Assembly (NCBI GenBank): GCA_022563755.1
Contig: JADFMT010000003.1
Span: 1-40,654 of the forward strand
Length of the DNA stretch: 40,654 nucleotides
Direction of reading: 5' to 3'
Source: Patescibacteria group bacterium
Lineage (GTDB): Bacteria; Patescibacteriota; Minisyncoccia; HO2-45-28
The notes beneath the pieces were generated by a model. The model was not told the origin of the DNA. It worked only from the letters and a program-made list of their open reading frames with translations, and searched no databases. A program made the position numbers and the translations under genes. Positions 8,148 through 16,744 of this stretch are shown piece by piece. How positions within the stretch are numbered: position 1 is the first letter of the stretch; each line of letters opens with the position of its first letter.

Positions 8148-8379
8148 GGAATCGAACCCTACGAAAGGGGGTACCAGCCGCGAGGCTCTTTCGCAAAGCG
8201 AAAAGCCCCGTCTCCGGGGAAAACTGTAGTTTTCCCCGTGGCGGAAAACAGCGAGACTGAGCTTGTCGAAGCCGAGCGCTAGAAATCCTTCGACACTGAG
8301 CTCAGGACGAAGTGCCGAAGGATTTCTAGGGAGGACCATAAGCGACGACGGGTTCTAGGAGCGCAGCGACGGATTCCCT
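8148..8379 (-). repeat. tRNA-associated palindromic element, copy 1 (inverted relative to copies 2 and 3)
   Basis: GGAATCGAACCC...acgaaagggggtaccag.cgcgaggctctttcgcaaagcgaaaagccccgtctccggggaaaactgtagttttccccgtggcggaaaaca...GGATTCCCT; shared with 15164-15389 and 20092-20298. Confidence 0.85.
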
Positions 8380-8503
8380 ATATTGAAAAAACCATTGCTT
8401 TTATTGACATCCGTTTAGAGTTTTGGTAGAAAGACTATGGCGTACCTTTTAAAAACCAACAACCAAGAAGGCCTGACAATATCGAACCTTGAAAGGAGAT
8501 ATT

Positions 8504-8827
8504 ATGTCCAAAGTCAGCGAACAGCAGTTCTGTGAGATCCTTCAGCCCAAGCTCGGCGATTCGTGGGATCGCGCCCTGACCGTCTTCCGTAACTACGGCG
8601 AGATCTTGGCGTATGACGTAACCAACGTCCTACTCCATGCCGCCGACCAGGGAAAGGCGGATGAGGTGCTCGGCATTCTGGAGAAACACTATGAGAGCCA
8701 TCTCCAATTTCAGCACCCGGAGATCCGCGGCACTATCGAGGATCGCCTTCTCGGCGTCAATCCCACCCAGAATATGTTTCTTCGCATCTGCCAACAGACG
8801 TTGAGTCTCCAGCCGTCTCCGGCGTAG
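8504..8827 (+). CDS. Hypothetical protein
   Basis: ATG at 8504 preceded by SD GAAAGGAG; the track start at 8489 is an upstream TTG. 107 aa. Confidence 0.7.
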   Translation: MSKVSEQQFCEILQPKLGDSWDRALTVFRNYGEILAYDVTNVLLHAADQGKADEVLGILEKHYESHLQFQHPEIRGTIEDRLLGVNPTQNMFLRICQQTLSLQPSPA

Positions 8828-8926
8828 TGATGCCAGATGATACACGCGAGAACCCGGTCGGGTTCCACAGCACAATCGTGGAACTCGGCCATTTTCTTTT
8901 TGTTTGTATGTTTTGCGGATCGGTGA

Positions 8927-9415
8927 TTATTCGTGTTTGATTTTGAGTTTTTGTACCCGTTTTTTGTCGAGTTTAGGAAGACGGATGGTTAGAAGACCAT
9001 TCTTGATTGAAGCTTCTGCAGTTTCCACATCAATTTCCTGCGGGAGCATAATAGCCCGTGAAAACGACCCCCAATAGAGTTCTTGATGAAAATAGCGATC
9101 ATCCGAGACCTCGCGGTGTTTTTCACGCCTCCCCTTAATAGTTACCATGTCTCGAGTAATCGAAACATCTAACTCCTCCGGTTTTAGACCGGCAACTATG
9201 GATTGCATCACAATCTCGTCAGGCGTCTGATATACATCGGCCATAAGCTGTCCCTCACCCTCAACCGGAGGAAGCGGACTTTTTCGCCCCGGGGTGCCTT
9301 GAGCCACGGCCGCATCTGCCGTTACCTGTTCTTCACCGCGTAAAGTGGGTTCGTCGTTGTCTGCCGGATACGATCCGGTGAGTCGTTCAAAAAATAGTCG
9401 TCGATCTTTAGGCAT
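8927..9415 (-). CDS. Hsp20/alpha-crystallin family small heat shock protein
   Basis: VYQTPDEIVMQSIVAGLKPEELDVSITRDMVTIKGRREKHREV...RYFHQELYWGSFSRAIMLPQEID...AEASIKNGLLTIRLPK. Confidence 0.95.
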   Translation of the reverse strand: MPKDRRLFFERLTGSYPADNDEPTLRGEEQVTADAAVAQGTPGRKSPLPPVEGEGQLMADVYQTPDEIVMQSIVAGLKPEELDVSITRDMVTIKGRREKHREVSDDRYFHQELYWGSFSRAIMLPQEIDVETAEASIKNGLLTIRLPKLDKKRVQKLKIKHE

Positions 9416-9459
9416 ATATTATTTAATATATCAAATTATAGCTGAATAAATAAATTTCA

Positions 9460-10173
9460 TCAGTGGATAAGTTTTTTTAGCTTCTCAAATGATAGAATAA
9501 GAATCATCCCTCCCAGCCATACCACAGAAAAAATATAAAGAAGGCTGGATCCACCTCCTATTAGTATAAAAAAATTGAAAAAAGTATGCAAGAGGGTTGC
9601 AAGGGAAATTCCCCAAAACACGTTACGCAGCCGATGCTCGGGATGAAAAAATGAATATGCAACCGAAAACCCTACAATGGCTGAAGTGAGAATATGAAGA
9701 AGCGTAGCCCCCACAAAGCGCAGATGAATGGCTACGAAACCACTGATAAACTCGTGCTGAAAAACATTAAAAAGCATAAAAATGTTCTCTACGGCCGCAA
9801 ATCCAAGTGCGGCCGTAATCAAATAGATAGGTGCATCAATAGGCTCATCAAAAAAGGGTTTTCGCAAAGCGGCCCAATAGGCAGCCCCGTACTTCAAGAC
9901 CTCCTCAGCACCCGCCCAAAGAAAGAGAAGAAAAAACGATGGAAGAGCTCTTGGCCAGAATCCGAGCGCAATGCCCGCGCCGTATATAATCTCCTCTAAA
10001 ATTAAGGCAATGGGCACGGCTAGAGCACCTGCAACAAACGTCAAAAACAAAATCCGCTTGGGCTCAGGATGAGGATCCTCGCGCAGCCAAAACCAGAGCC
10101 AAACGCCAGCGGCCAAAAGTCCGCCCGCAAACGCAAAAAGACCGGCTATGGGGCTGGCAATCACTTGGGCCAC
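9460..10173 (-). CDS. PrsW-family intramembrane metalloprotease-like protein
   Basis: Multi-TM protein with AEEVLKYGAAYWAALR and FVGATLLHILTSAIVGF motifs typical of PrsW. Confidence 0.85.
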   Translation of the reverse strand: MAQVIASPIAGLFAFAGGLLAAGVWLWFWLREDPHPEPKRILFLTFVAGALAVPIALILEEIIYGAGIALGFWPRALPSFFLLFLWAGAEEVLKYGAAYWAALRKPFFDEPIDAPIYLITAALGFAAVENIFMLFNVFQHEFISGFVAIHLRFVGATLLHILTSAIVGFSVAYSFFHPEHRLRNVFWGISLATLLHTFFNFFILIGGGSSLLYIFSVVWLGGMILILSFEKLKKLIH

Positions 10174-12386
10174 GACTCAACCATTAAAAGATCCTTGCTG
10201 CTCGCACGAACCGCTTCCCATATATTCTCTGTAATATGGGGTAGAAACGGATGGAGCAATCTCAGGCAGTCCGTCAATACCAAGACTAAAATCTCTTGCG
10301 TGCGTGTTTTAAGCGCGGGGTCGCCCAGCTGCTTTTTTGAGCTCTCTAAATATTGATCACAGAAATCATGCCAGAAAAAATCATACAGTTTGTGAAGTGC
10401 GTGCCCAAATTGATAATGGTCGATGTGACGGGTTACTTCTTTTTTTGTTTTTTTAAGAGACTCCAAAATTTTTCGGTCTTCTTTCGTTTTAGGATGCGGT
10501 TTTTTAAAGTAGTCCCCCCTCGCCCCCGCTTCGCCAAGGCTACGCAGGGCGAGCAAGGCTTCGGGGGGCGACTCATTCCGTTCGAGAACGAATCGAGCCG
10601 CATTCCACATTTTATTTAAAAATTTCTTCCCTGCAACCAGCGCTTCCTCAGACCAATGGATGTCCTGCGTACCCATGGTTTGCCACGTAAGTCCAAAGCG
10701 AAGCGCGTCCGTTCCATACTTCTCGATCATGACTATTGGATCTACAACATTACCAAGACTTTTAGACATCTTCCGGCCTTTTTGATCAAGCACCGTGGCA
10801 TGAGTATAACTTGTTTTAAACGGGCTCTTTTTGGTAAATTCAAGACCCGAGAAAACCATGCGCACGATCCAGAGAAAAAATATTTCGCGCGCCGATGATA
10901 TCATATCCGTAGGATAAAAAGTTTTTAGATCCTTGGTTTTTTGAGGCCACTCAAGGGTTGCAAACGGCCAGAGGGCTGAAGAAAACCACGTATCAAGCAC
11001 ATCCGGAATTTGCTTGTAGCGAGCGTCACAATGCTTGCATGCGGGTTCTGTTTTTGAAACAACCATGTCAATACATTTTTCAATATCTTTTTCTCTCCCG
11101 CGCTTTGGAATACATACGGGATCATGTTTCCAAACCGGCAGACGGTGACCCCACCAGAGTTGACGCGAGATATTCCAGTCCTTCACCTGTCTTAACCATT
11201 CAAGAAAGATCTTCTTTCGCTGCGGCGGAATAAAGGTAATTTTCTCTCCCCGAACCACCTGTCTCGTTTTTTTAGCAAGCTCGCGCATGGAAAGAAACCA
11301 CTGCAACGAAACCAGAGGTTCAATGATGGTTTGACACCGTTCGCATCTGCCAATCCGATGGATATATTCCTCTTCTTTCTCAAGCAGCCCCGCTTCTCTT
11401 AATGCCTCCACCACCTTTTTTCGGCATTCAAGCGTCTTCAATCCCATGCAAATGGAACCGGCCTCTTTTGTCATTCTTCCCTGCTGGTTAATCACCTCAT
11501 ACGATAGAAGTTTATGACGGAGCGCAATCTCAAAATCTAAAGGATCGTGTAGAGGAGTTATCTTTACAGCCCCCGTTCCAAACTTCTGGTCAATCTCTTT
11601 GTCGGCAATAATCGGAATCGTTCTGTCTTTAATCGGAAGTCTTGCCTTTTCGCCAACAAGATTTTTGTAGCGAGGATCGCTCGGGTGAACCGCAACCGCA
11701 GCATCTCCCAGCATGGTCTCGGGCCGCGTTGTGGCAACCGTGATAAAGCCGCCTGCTTCGAGTGGATATTTGATGAACCAAAGACTTCCTTTCTCTTCTA
11801 CGTGTTCCACTTCGAGATCAGAAATAGATGTTTGGCATCGGCTACACCAATTAATGATCCGTTTTCCCTGATAAATCCATCCTTTTTTGTAGTAGTGCTC
11901 GAATGCTGCCTTCACGGCTTCTTGGTACTCATCATCCATGGTGAAGCGGCCTCTAGTCCAATCACACGAAAGACCCAACAATTTTAACTCTTGATCAATG
12001 GCGTCCCCATTTTCTTTCATCCACTGCCACATTTTCTCAAGAAACTTTTCTTTCCCCAAATCAAATCGCGTCTTGTTTTCTTTTCGAAGTTCCCGCTCCA
12101 CAACATATTGCGCAGCAATACCGGCATGATCTTTGCCGGGCAAAAAAAGGGCTTTGTATCCTTGCATGCGTCGCTTACGAATAACGATGTCGGAGAGGAT
12201 ATTTTCCAGTGCATGCCCAACATGAATATGGCCCGTAATATTGGGTGGGGCCATCATAACGGTAAAGGATTTTGGACGCTTGCCGGGTAATTTGTCGGGA
12301 TTAAAATAACCGCTTTTTTCCCATTTTTTATAGATATTCTTCTCTACCTTGTTAGGGTCGTAGGGTTTGGAGAAATCTACTTTCAT
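10161..12386 (-). CDS. valS: Valyl-tRNA synthetase
   Basis: MMAPPNITGHIHVGHALEN, DVLDTWFSSALWPFATLEWP, KMSKSLGNVVDP; 741 aa. Confidence 0.97.
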   Translation of the reverse strand: MKVDFSKPYDPNKVEKNIYKKWEKSGYFNPDKLPGKRPKSFTVMMAPPNITGHIHVGHALENILSDIVIRKRRMQGYKALFLPGKDHAGIAAQYVVERELRKENKTRFDLGKEKFLEKMWQWMKENGDAIDQELKLLGLSCDWTRGRFTMDDEYQEAVKAAFEHYYKKGWIYQGKRIINWCSRCQTSISDLEVEHVEEKGSLWFIKYPLEAGGFITVATTRPETMLGDAAVAVHPSDPRYKNLVGEKARLPIKDRTIPIIADKEIDQKFGTGAVKITPLHDPLDFEIALRHKLLSYEVINQQGRMTKEAGSICMGLKTLECRKKVVEALREAGLLEKEEEYIHRIGRCERCQTIIEPLVSLQWFLSMRELAKKTRQVVRGEKITFIPPQRKKIFLEWLRQVKDWNISRQLWWGHRLPVWKHDPVCIPKRGREKDIEKCIDMVVSKTEPACKHCDARYKQIPDVLDTWFSSALWPFATLEWPQKTKDLKTFYPTDMISSAREIFFLWIVRMVFSGLEFTKKSPFKTSYTHATVLDQKGRKMSKSLGNVVDPIVMIEKYGTDALRFGLTWQTMGTQDIHWSEEALVAGKKFLNKMWNAARFVLERNESPPEALLALRSLGEAGARGDYFKKPHPKTKEDRKILESLKKTKKEVTRHIDHYQFGHALHKLYDFFWHDFCDQYLESSKKQLGDPALKTRTQEILVLVLTDCLRLLHPFLPHITENIWEAVRASSKDLLMVESWPK

Positions 12387-12390
12387 TTCC

Positions 12391-13533
12391 CTATTTTATC
12401 ACTTTTTTTTGCCCAAAAGAAAGACGGCCATCTGCTCTCAATTTTTTGGGTTTTGTAAAATCTTTTTTAAGCGCATGAAAATAGCTAGCGGCTGCAATCA
12501 TGGCTGCATTGTCACCCGTAAATGCGCCTTCTGGATAAAGAAAAGATATTTTAAGTATTTTTTTAAGTTCTTTTTGAAGATGCTTATTAGCCGCTACCCC
12601 ACCTCCTAAAATAACGGTTTTTGGATTGAATTTTCTAACGGCTTTTAAGGTTTTTGCAACCAAAACCTCCACTGCTGCATCTTCAAATTCTCGAGCAACC
12701 AATGCCTTATTTAACTTCGGATTTTCCCGAAGCGCATACAGTACTGCGGTTTTCAATCCCGAAAAACTAAAATTAAAATCCGGGGATTTTATCATCGGCC
12801 TTGGAAGTTTAATGTTCGACGCTCGGTGTCGAACCGTTGAAGCGAGTTTTGCCACTTTAGGACCGCCGGGAAACGGCAAACCCAAAAGCCGTCCCACTTT
12901 ATCAAATGCCTCACCCACCGCATCATCCAGAGTTTCGCCAATGATTTTATAATCCAGCCACTTTTTCATGAAAACGAGTTCCGTATGCCCGCCGCTAACC
13001 AAGAGCGCAATCGCTGGGAAGTGAATTACCGGAAAAGACGAAGTGTCTTTGGCCGTGGCGACTCCGGCTGGCTGTGCGATCCTTAATTTGGTCGGAACGA
13101 CCTTTAGAGATATAGGGGCGGAGCCACGGGCAGATGACATCTCGTCTTTATGTAACAAAACAGAGGCTATATGTCCCTCCATATGATTCGCTGCAACAAT
13201 CGGCTTTCTATATTCTTCCGCAAGCCCACGCGCAAAATTGATCCCTTCCCAAAGACATGGTTCAAGTCCGGGTCCTACCGTTACCGCAATAACATCGGCG
13301 TTTTGTATCTTATGTTTAGTGTCTTGTATTTTTTTAAAAAGAATTGGCAAATTACGTTGATGCTCTCTTTTTGCAAGACGAGGAACCACGCCGCCAAAAG
13401 GGGCGTGGGTTTTCACTTGGGAAGAAACGAGATTTATTAAAATATCAAAACGCGGCTTTGAAAAACCACCCTCGGCTTCGATTACCACAAGAGCTGTCTC
13501 ATCACATGATGTTTCAACGGCAAAAATTTTCAT
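12391..13533 (-). CDS. tsaD: tRNA N6-adenosine threonylcarbamoyltransferase
   Basis: MKIFAVETSCDETALVV, NHMEGHIASV, ALLVSGGHTELVFM, GGGVAANKHL; the track ORF extends to 13545, the MKIF start at 13533 is more likely. Confidence 0.96.
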   Translation of the reverse strand: MKIFAVETSCDETALVVIEAEGGFSKPRFDILINLVSSQVKTHAPFGGVVPRLAKREHQRNLPILFKKIQDTKHKIQNADVIAVTVGPGLEPCLWEGINFARGLAEEYRKPIVAANHMEGHIASVLLHKDEMSSARGSAPISLKVVPTKLRIAQPAGVATAKDTSSFPVIHFPAIALLVSGGHTELVFMKKWLDYKIIGETLDDAVGEAFDKVGRLLGLPFPGGPKVAKLASTVRHRASNIKLPRPMIKSPDFNFSFSGLKTAVLYALRENPKLNKALVAREFEDAAVEVLVAKTLKAVRKFNPKTVILGGGVAANKHLQKELKKILKISFLYPEGAFTGDNAAMIAAASYFHALKKDFTKPKKLRADGRLSFGQKKVIK

Positions 13534-13593
13534 AAATTTCCTCATATAAAGATTATCATAAAGAAAGTCCCAGGAATTCCTAGGACTTAAATA

Positions 13594-14544
13594 CTAAGAA
13601 GATTTCAGGAAAAACCGAATGCCAAAAAGTTTACGATTCATCTCTTGGCCCGCTAAACCCACGCGCATTGTGCTATCCGGGCCATTATAGTCCTCGTAAA
13701 ATAAAGAAAGTCCGCTTAGGCGTTTTTTAGACAAAAACATATCATATGCAACACCAAAAACGTAAGACTTGTTGCCTTTGCGGCTCTCTATATGACCGCT
13801 TGCGGAAAGATCAGATACCGGATTCACGCGATAGACAAACCTTGGTGCGCCAAAAAGGGATCGATAAGATTTTCGCACATCCCGATTAAAGAACGAACTA
13901 AATACATCATCAAATTTCGCTTCCCACAAAATCGCATCGAGCCGATATTCAAACGTGAACTTTGGAGCTATCTGCCACTGATGAGCAAAACGGCAAAATA
14001 CGAAATCCCGCGCGCTTATCTCACTAACGTCGATCTTCCGGTTTTCAACAAATTTTCTTGTCTCGCTACTTTCCAGTCCGCCGAACGAATGATGCTGATA
14101 TCCGCAACCAACAAACAGCTCTGGCCGAAAATACCACCGGATATCAAATCCGAGACTCCAAATAGAGGCCCTAACAGATTCCTCTTCGCCCTCGTTAAAG
14201 AAGACTCGGTTTCCGCCCCGCCAAACCCAGGCGAGTTGCTCCGGCCACCAATCGCATATTCCTAAAGCGCGTGTTGGGAGAAGCGAAAGGAGTGGAAACC
14301 CAAACCATGCGCCCTCAATGCTTCCTTCTCTAGAATACAAACCGTTTAAACGACCCTCTAAATCCGCTTTTGTCAAAAGGGGCTCAAACCGCACCTCATC
14401 AAACGAGAAAGACTTTCGGTATTTTGAATACGAAGAGACATAGCATTCATCGTCGTCCGCTTCCCTCGCAAAAGAGGTTGCGGGAGCGACGATTGAAAAA
14501 ACGAGCAGGGTCACAAGAACCCACCAATATCTTATTTTTCTCAT
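13594..14544 (-). CDS. Hypothetical secreted protein with beta-rich, barrel-like pattern
   Basis: Signal peptide MRKIRYWWVLVTLLVFSIVAPATSFA; alternating aromatic/hydrophobic strands; SD GGAGGT upstream. Confidence 0.65.
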   Translation of the reverse strand: MRKIRYWWVLVTLLVFSIVAPATSFAREADDDECYVSSYSKYRKSFSFDEVRFEPLLTKADLEGRLNGLYSREGSIEGAWFGFPLLSLLPTRALGICDWWPEQLAWVWRGGNRVFFNEGEEESVRASIWSLGFDIRWYFRPELFVGCGYQHHSFGGLESSETRKFVENRKIDVSEISARDFVFCRFAHQWQIAPKFTFEYRLDAILWEAKFDDVFSSFFNRDVRKSYRSLFGAPRFVYRVNPVSDLSASGHIESRKGNKSYVFGVAYDMFLSKKRLSGLSLFYEDYNGPDSTMRVGLAGQEMNRKLFGIRFFLKSS

Positions 14545-14644
14545 CTCTCTACCTCCTCTACAGGTGTAAATGAGCGATTTTTACTACCCCAATGCTATCA
14601 AAATAGGCTTCGGACGTCAACGAGTCTAAAATATTACTTCTTTA

Positions 14645-14705
14645 TGTGCATTTTAGGAGAACAGGTTATTTATGGTGAGTTTGTCGAACTAGAACCTGTT
14701 TTTTT
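14645..14705 (+). repeat. Repeat R2, copy A, terminator-like hairpin
   Basis: TGTGCATTTTAGGAGAACAGGTTAtttatggtgagtttgtcgaactAGAACCTGTTTTTTT. Confidence 0.7.
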
Positions 14706-14720
14706 ATATAAAATGTGAAG

Positions 14721-15053
14721 TTAAGGAGTTAGTTTCCATTCTCCCTCCACATGCTTAGCAACTGAATGTCCACCGACTGGAATGCCTTCTTGATCAAAAA
14801 AAGTAACGTGAATAGCGGTAATCGAAGCCTGCCCTTCTGAGTATTGTCCCTTTCTCATGTATGAGTACTCTGTATCTCCATCTTCTCCAGAAACTTTGAT
14901 GTCCCACAGGTAAAGACCGCGTTCATCTTCAAGTTTTCGTACGTCTTCATATCCTTCCTTCCCGACTAATTGTTCAAAAACTGATTGTACCTCTTCTGGG
15001 GTGGGAATAGCCCCTGGTCCTTTTTCAAAAGTGTTTGGTGATCCTTCATGCAT
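14721..15053 (-). CDS. Hypothetical protein
   Basis: 110 aa, coding-like composition (MHEGSPNTFEKGPGAIPTPEEVQSVFEQLVGKEGYEDV...). Confidence 0.6.
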   Translation of the reverse strand: MHEGSPNTFEKGPGAIPTPEEVQSVFEQLVGKEGYEDVRKLEDERGLYLWDIKVSGEDGDTEYSYMRKGQYSEGQASITAIHVTFFDQEGIPVGGHSVAKHVEGEWKLTP

Positions 15054-15163
15054 ATTTAGATAATACTACAAACCTTATGTTCCGTGTATTTAATAAAGCT
15101 ATGTGAAATGTTAGAACCTCTACCAAATTACTGAAAAACCGTTTAGTTTTCAGAAAAACCAGT

Positions 15164-15389
15164 GGGAGAATCCGCTTCCCTGCCTGCCGGCAGACAGGGC
15201 TAGAACTCGTCGTCCCTCGACTTCGCTCGGGACTCCCTAGAAACCGAGGGGGTTTCTAGCGCTCGTCCGCCAGCTGGCGGACTCACTGTTTTCCGCCACG
15301 GGGAAAACTACAGTTTTCCCCGGAGACGGGGCTTTTCGCTTTACGAAAGAGCCTCGCGTCTGGCACCCCCTTTCGCGAGTTCGATTCTC
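15164..15389 (+). repeat. tRNA-associated palindromic element, copy 2
   Basis: GGGAGAATC...ccgccacggggaaaactacagttttccccggagacggggcttttcgctttacgaaagagcctcgcgtctggcaccccctttcgcGAGTTCGATTCTC. Confidence 0.87.
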
Positions 15390-15403
15390 TAACTCATCAA
15401 ATC

Positions 15404-15442
15404 AAAACAAAAAGAACGACATAAAGCCGTTCTTTTTGTTTT
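15404..15442. terminator. Long A/T-rich hairpin flanking element copy 2
   Basis: CAAAACAAAAAGAACG-acataaagc-CGTTCTTTTTGTTTTG; homologous to 8091-8132 with a compensatory pair change. Confidence 0.8.
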
Positions 15443-15480
15443 GTGCACTTTAGGGGAATAGGTTAGAACCTCTCTTAAGG
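15442..15480 (+). repeat. Repeat R2, copy B
   Basis: TGTGCACTTTAGGGGAATAGGTTAGAACCTCTCTTAAGG. Confidence 0.7.
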
Positions 15481-15619
15481 CATTAACTGATTATTCTACA
15501 TTTGAAATGGTAACATTTTTAGTAGCGTTATTCCCATAGCACCTCGACCCGATATTAAATTGACACTCTCTACCACTTTTTGCATTATAAACTAAGTATA
15601 TAATTTAACTAATAATGCT

Positions 15620-16597
15620 TTGAAAAAGTATACTTTAAAAAGAGAAATACAAATCCAGAGATTTAAGAATAATCCTTTATTGGAGCCAGATCAATCTCAT
15701 GCCTGGATGAGTAAGAATGTATTTAACTGCGGGGTTATTATTGACGATGACGGCTTCTATAAAATGCTCTTTCGTGGTTCTTGGACTGAAGATCAGTCAA
15801 TGTCTGATTTGGGACTTGCAATCAGCGTTAACGGAAAAAAATGGTATGTTCTGGATAAACCAGTTCTAAAGTGTGGATTTAATAAGTTTTGCACATATGG
15901 CATTGACGACCCAAGAATTGTGAAATGGATTGACGGTTGGAAATATATTTTTGCAGCAATTCGCCCGTATAAGAAGGAATATAGAACAGTAGGTATTTTT
16001 AGAACAAAAAATTTCTTAGAATATGAGTGGGTTGGAATGCCATTCAACTTCGAAGATGTAGATGCTTCTATTTTCCCTGAACCAATTAACGGTTGGGCAT
16101 ATTTACTTCATAGAAAAGCTCCGCATATATGGATTTCTCGAACGAAAGATATGAGTTTAGAAAGTGGCTGGCAGGATATCCAAATTTTGATCAATAAAGA
16201 CCAATTTTATCGGCATCCTGAACATGGTGTTCTGCCTGACAAAATAGGTATTGCCGGACCACCAATAAGAACTCCCAAAGGTTGGCTGTTAATTACACAC
16301 GCGGTTCATCGATGGGACAAGAAGATAACAAGGTACTCTTTTCTTCTCAACCGGTCATACTCACTTAGCTTTGTAGTACTTGATTTAGAGAATCCTACAA
16401 AGGTTCTCTACGTCCACCCAAAACCCATATTATGGCCGGAGGAAAGACATGAAATTGTGGGCCTTATTCCAAATGTGGTCTTTAGCTGCGCCACTGTTGA
16501 TACCGGAGGCGATTCACTCTATATCTACTGGGGTGGAGCCGACACGGTAATTTGTGGTGGTAAACTTATGAAAAAAGATCTACCAATGTGCTATTAA
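15620..16597 (+). CDS. Glycoside hydrolase family 130-like (mannoside phosphorylase/hydrolase-type five-bladed propeller) protein
   Basis: NPLLEPDQSHAWMSKNVFNCGVI, GIDDPRIVKW, IAGPPIRTPKGWLLITHAV, GLIPNVVFSCATV, YIYWGGADTVICGG; likely TTG start. Confidence 0.85.
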   Translation: MKKYTLKREIQIQRFKNNPLLEPDQSHAWMSKNVFNCGVIIDDDGFYKMLFRGSWTEDQSMSDLGLAISVNGKKWYVLDKPVLKCGFNKFCTYGIDDPRIVKWIDGWKYIFAAIRPYKKEYRTVGIFRTKNFLEYEWVGMPFNFEDVDASIFPEPINGWAYLLHRKAPHIWISRTKDMSLESGWQDIQILINKDQFYRHPEHGVLPDKIGIAGPPIRTPKGWLLITHAVHRWDKKITRYSFLLNRSYSLSFVVLDLENPTKVLYVHPKPILWPEERHEIVGLIPNVVFSCATVDTGGDSLYIYWGGADTVICGGKLMKKDLPMCY

Positions 16598-16606
16598 ACC
16601 CTCTCT

Positions 16607-16636
16607 GCCTACTTCTAAATTTAGAAGTAGGCTCTT
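16607..16636 (+). terminator. Intrinsic terminator after the GH130-like gene
   Basis: GCCTACTTCTAAATTTAGAAGTAGGC followed by TCTTTT. Confidence 0.85.
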
Positions 16637-16638
16637 TT

Positions 16639-16680
16639 AGTACACTTTAGGGGAACAGGTTAAAACCTCTTTTAGAAGCA
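16639..16680 (+). repeat. Repeat R2, copy C
   Basis: AGTACACTTTAGGGGAACAGGTTAAAACCTCTTTTAGAAGCA. Confidence 0.7.
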
Positions 16681-16744
16681 GAGTTTAAGCCCCCCCCGTT
16701 TTTTCATACTGCTTATAGTACATCCGTAAAAAATTGGCGTGTTT

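Noticed and set aside
8001-8339. Minus-strand 112-aa ORF
   Set aside because: It is the antisense of tRNA-Phe plus the terminator hairpin and palindromic element; no homologous protein pattern.
15361-15395. Element end as a functional tRNA gene
   Set aside because: Only a T-arm-like segment is present; no complete acceptor, D-arm or anticodon arm could be folded upstream.
16687-16697. Poly-C tract as a phase-variable promoter
   Set aside because: Only a short homopolymer downstream of convergent genes; no promoter context.
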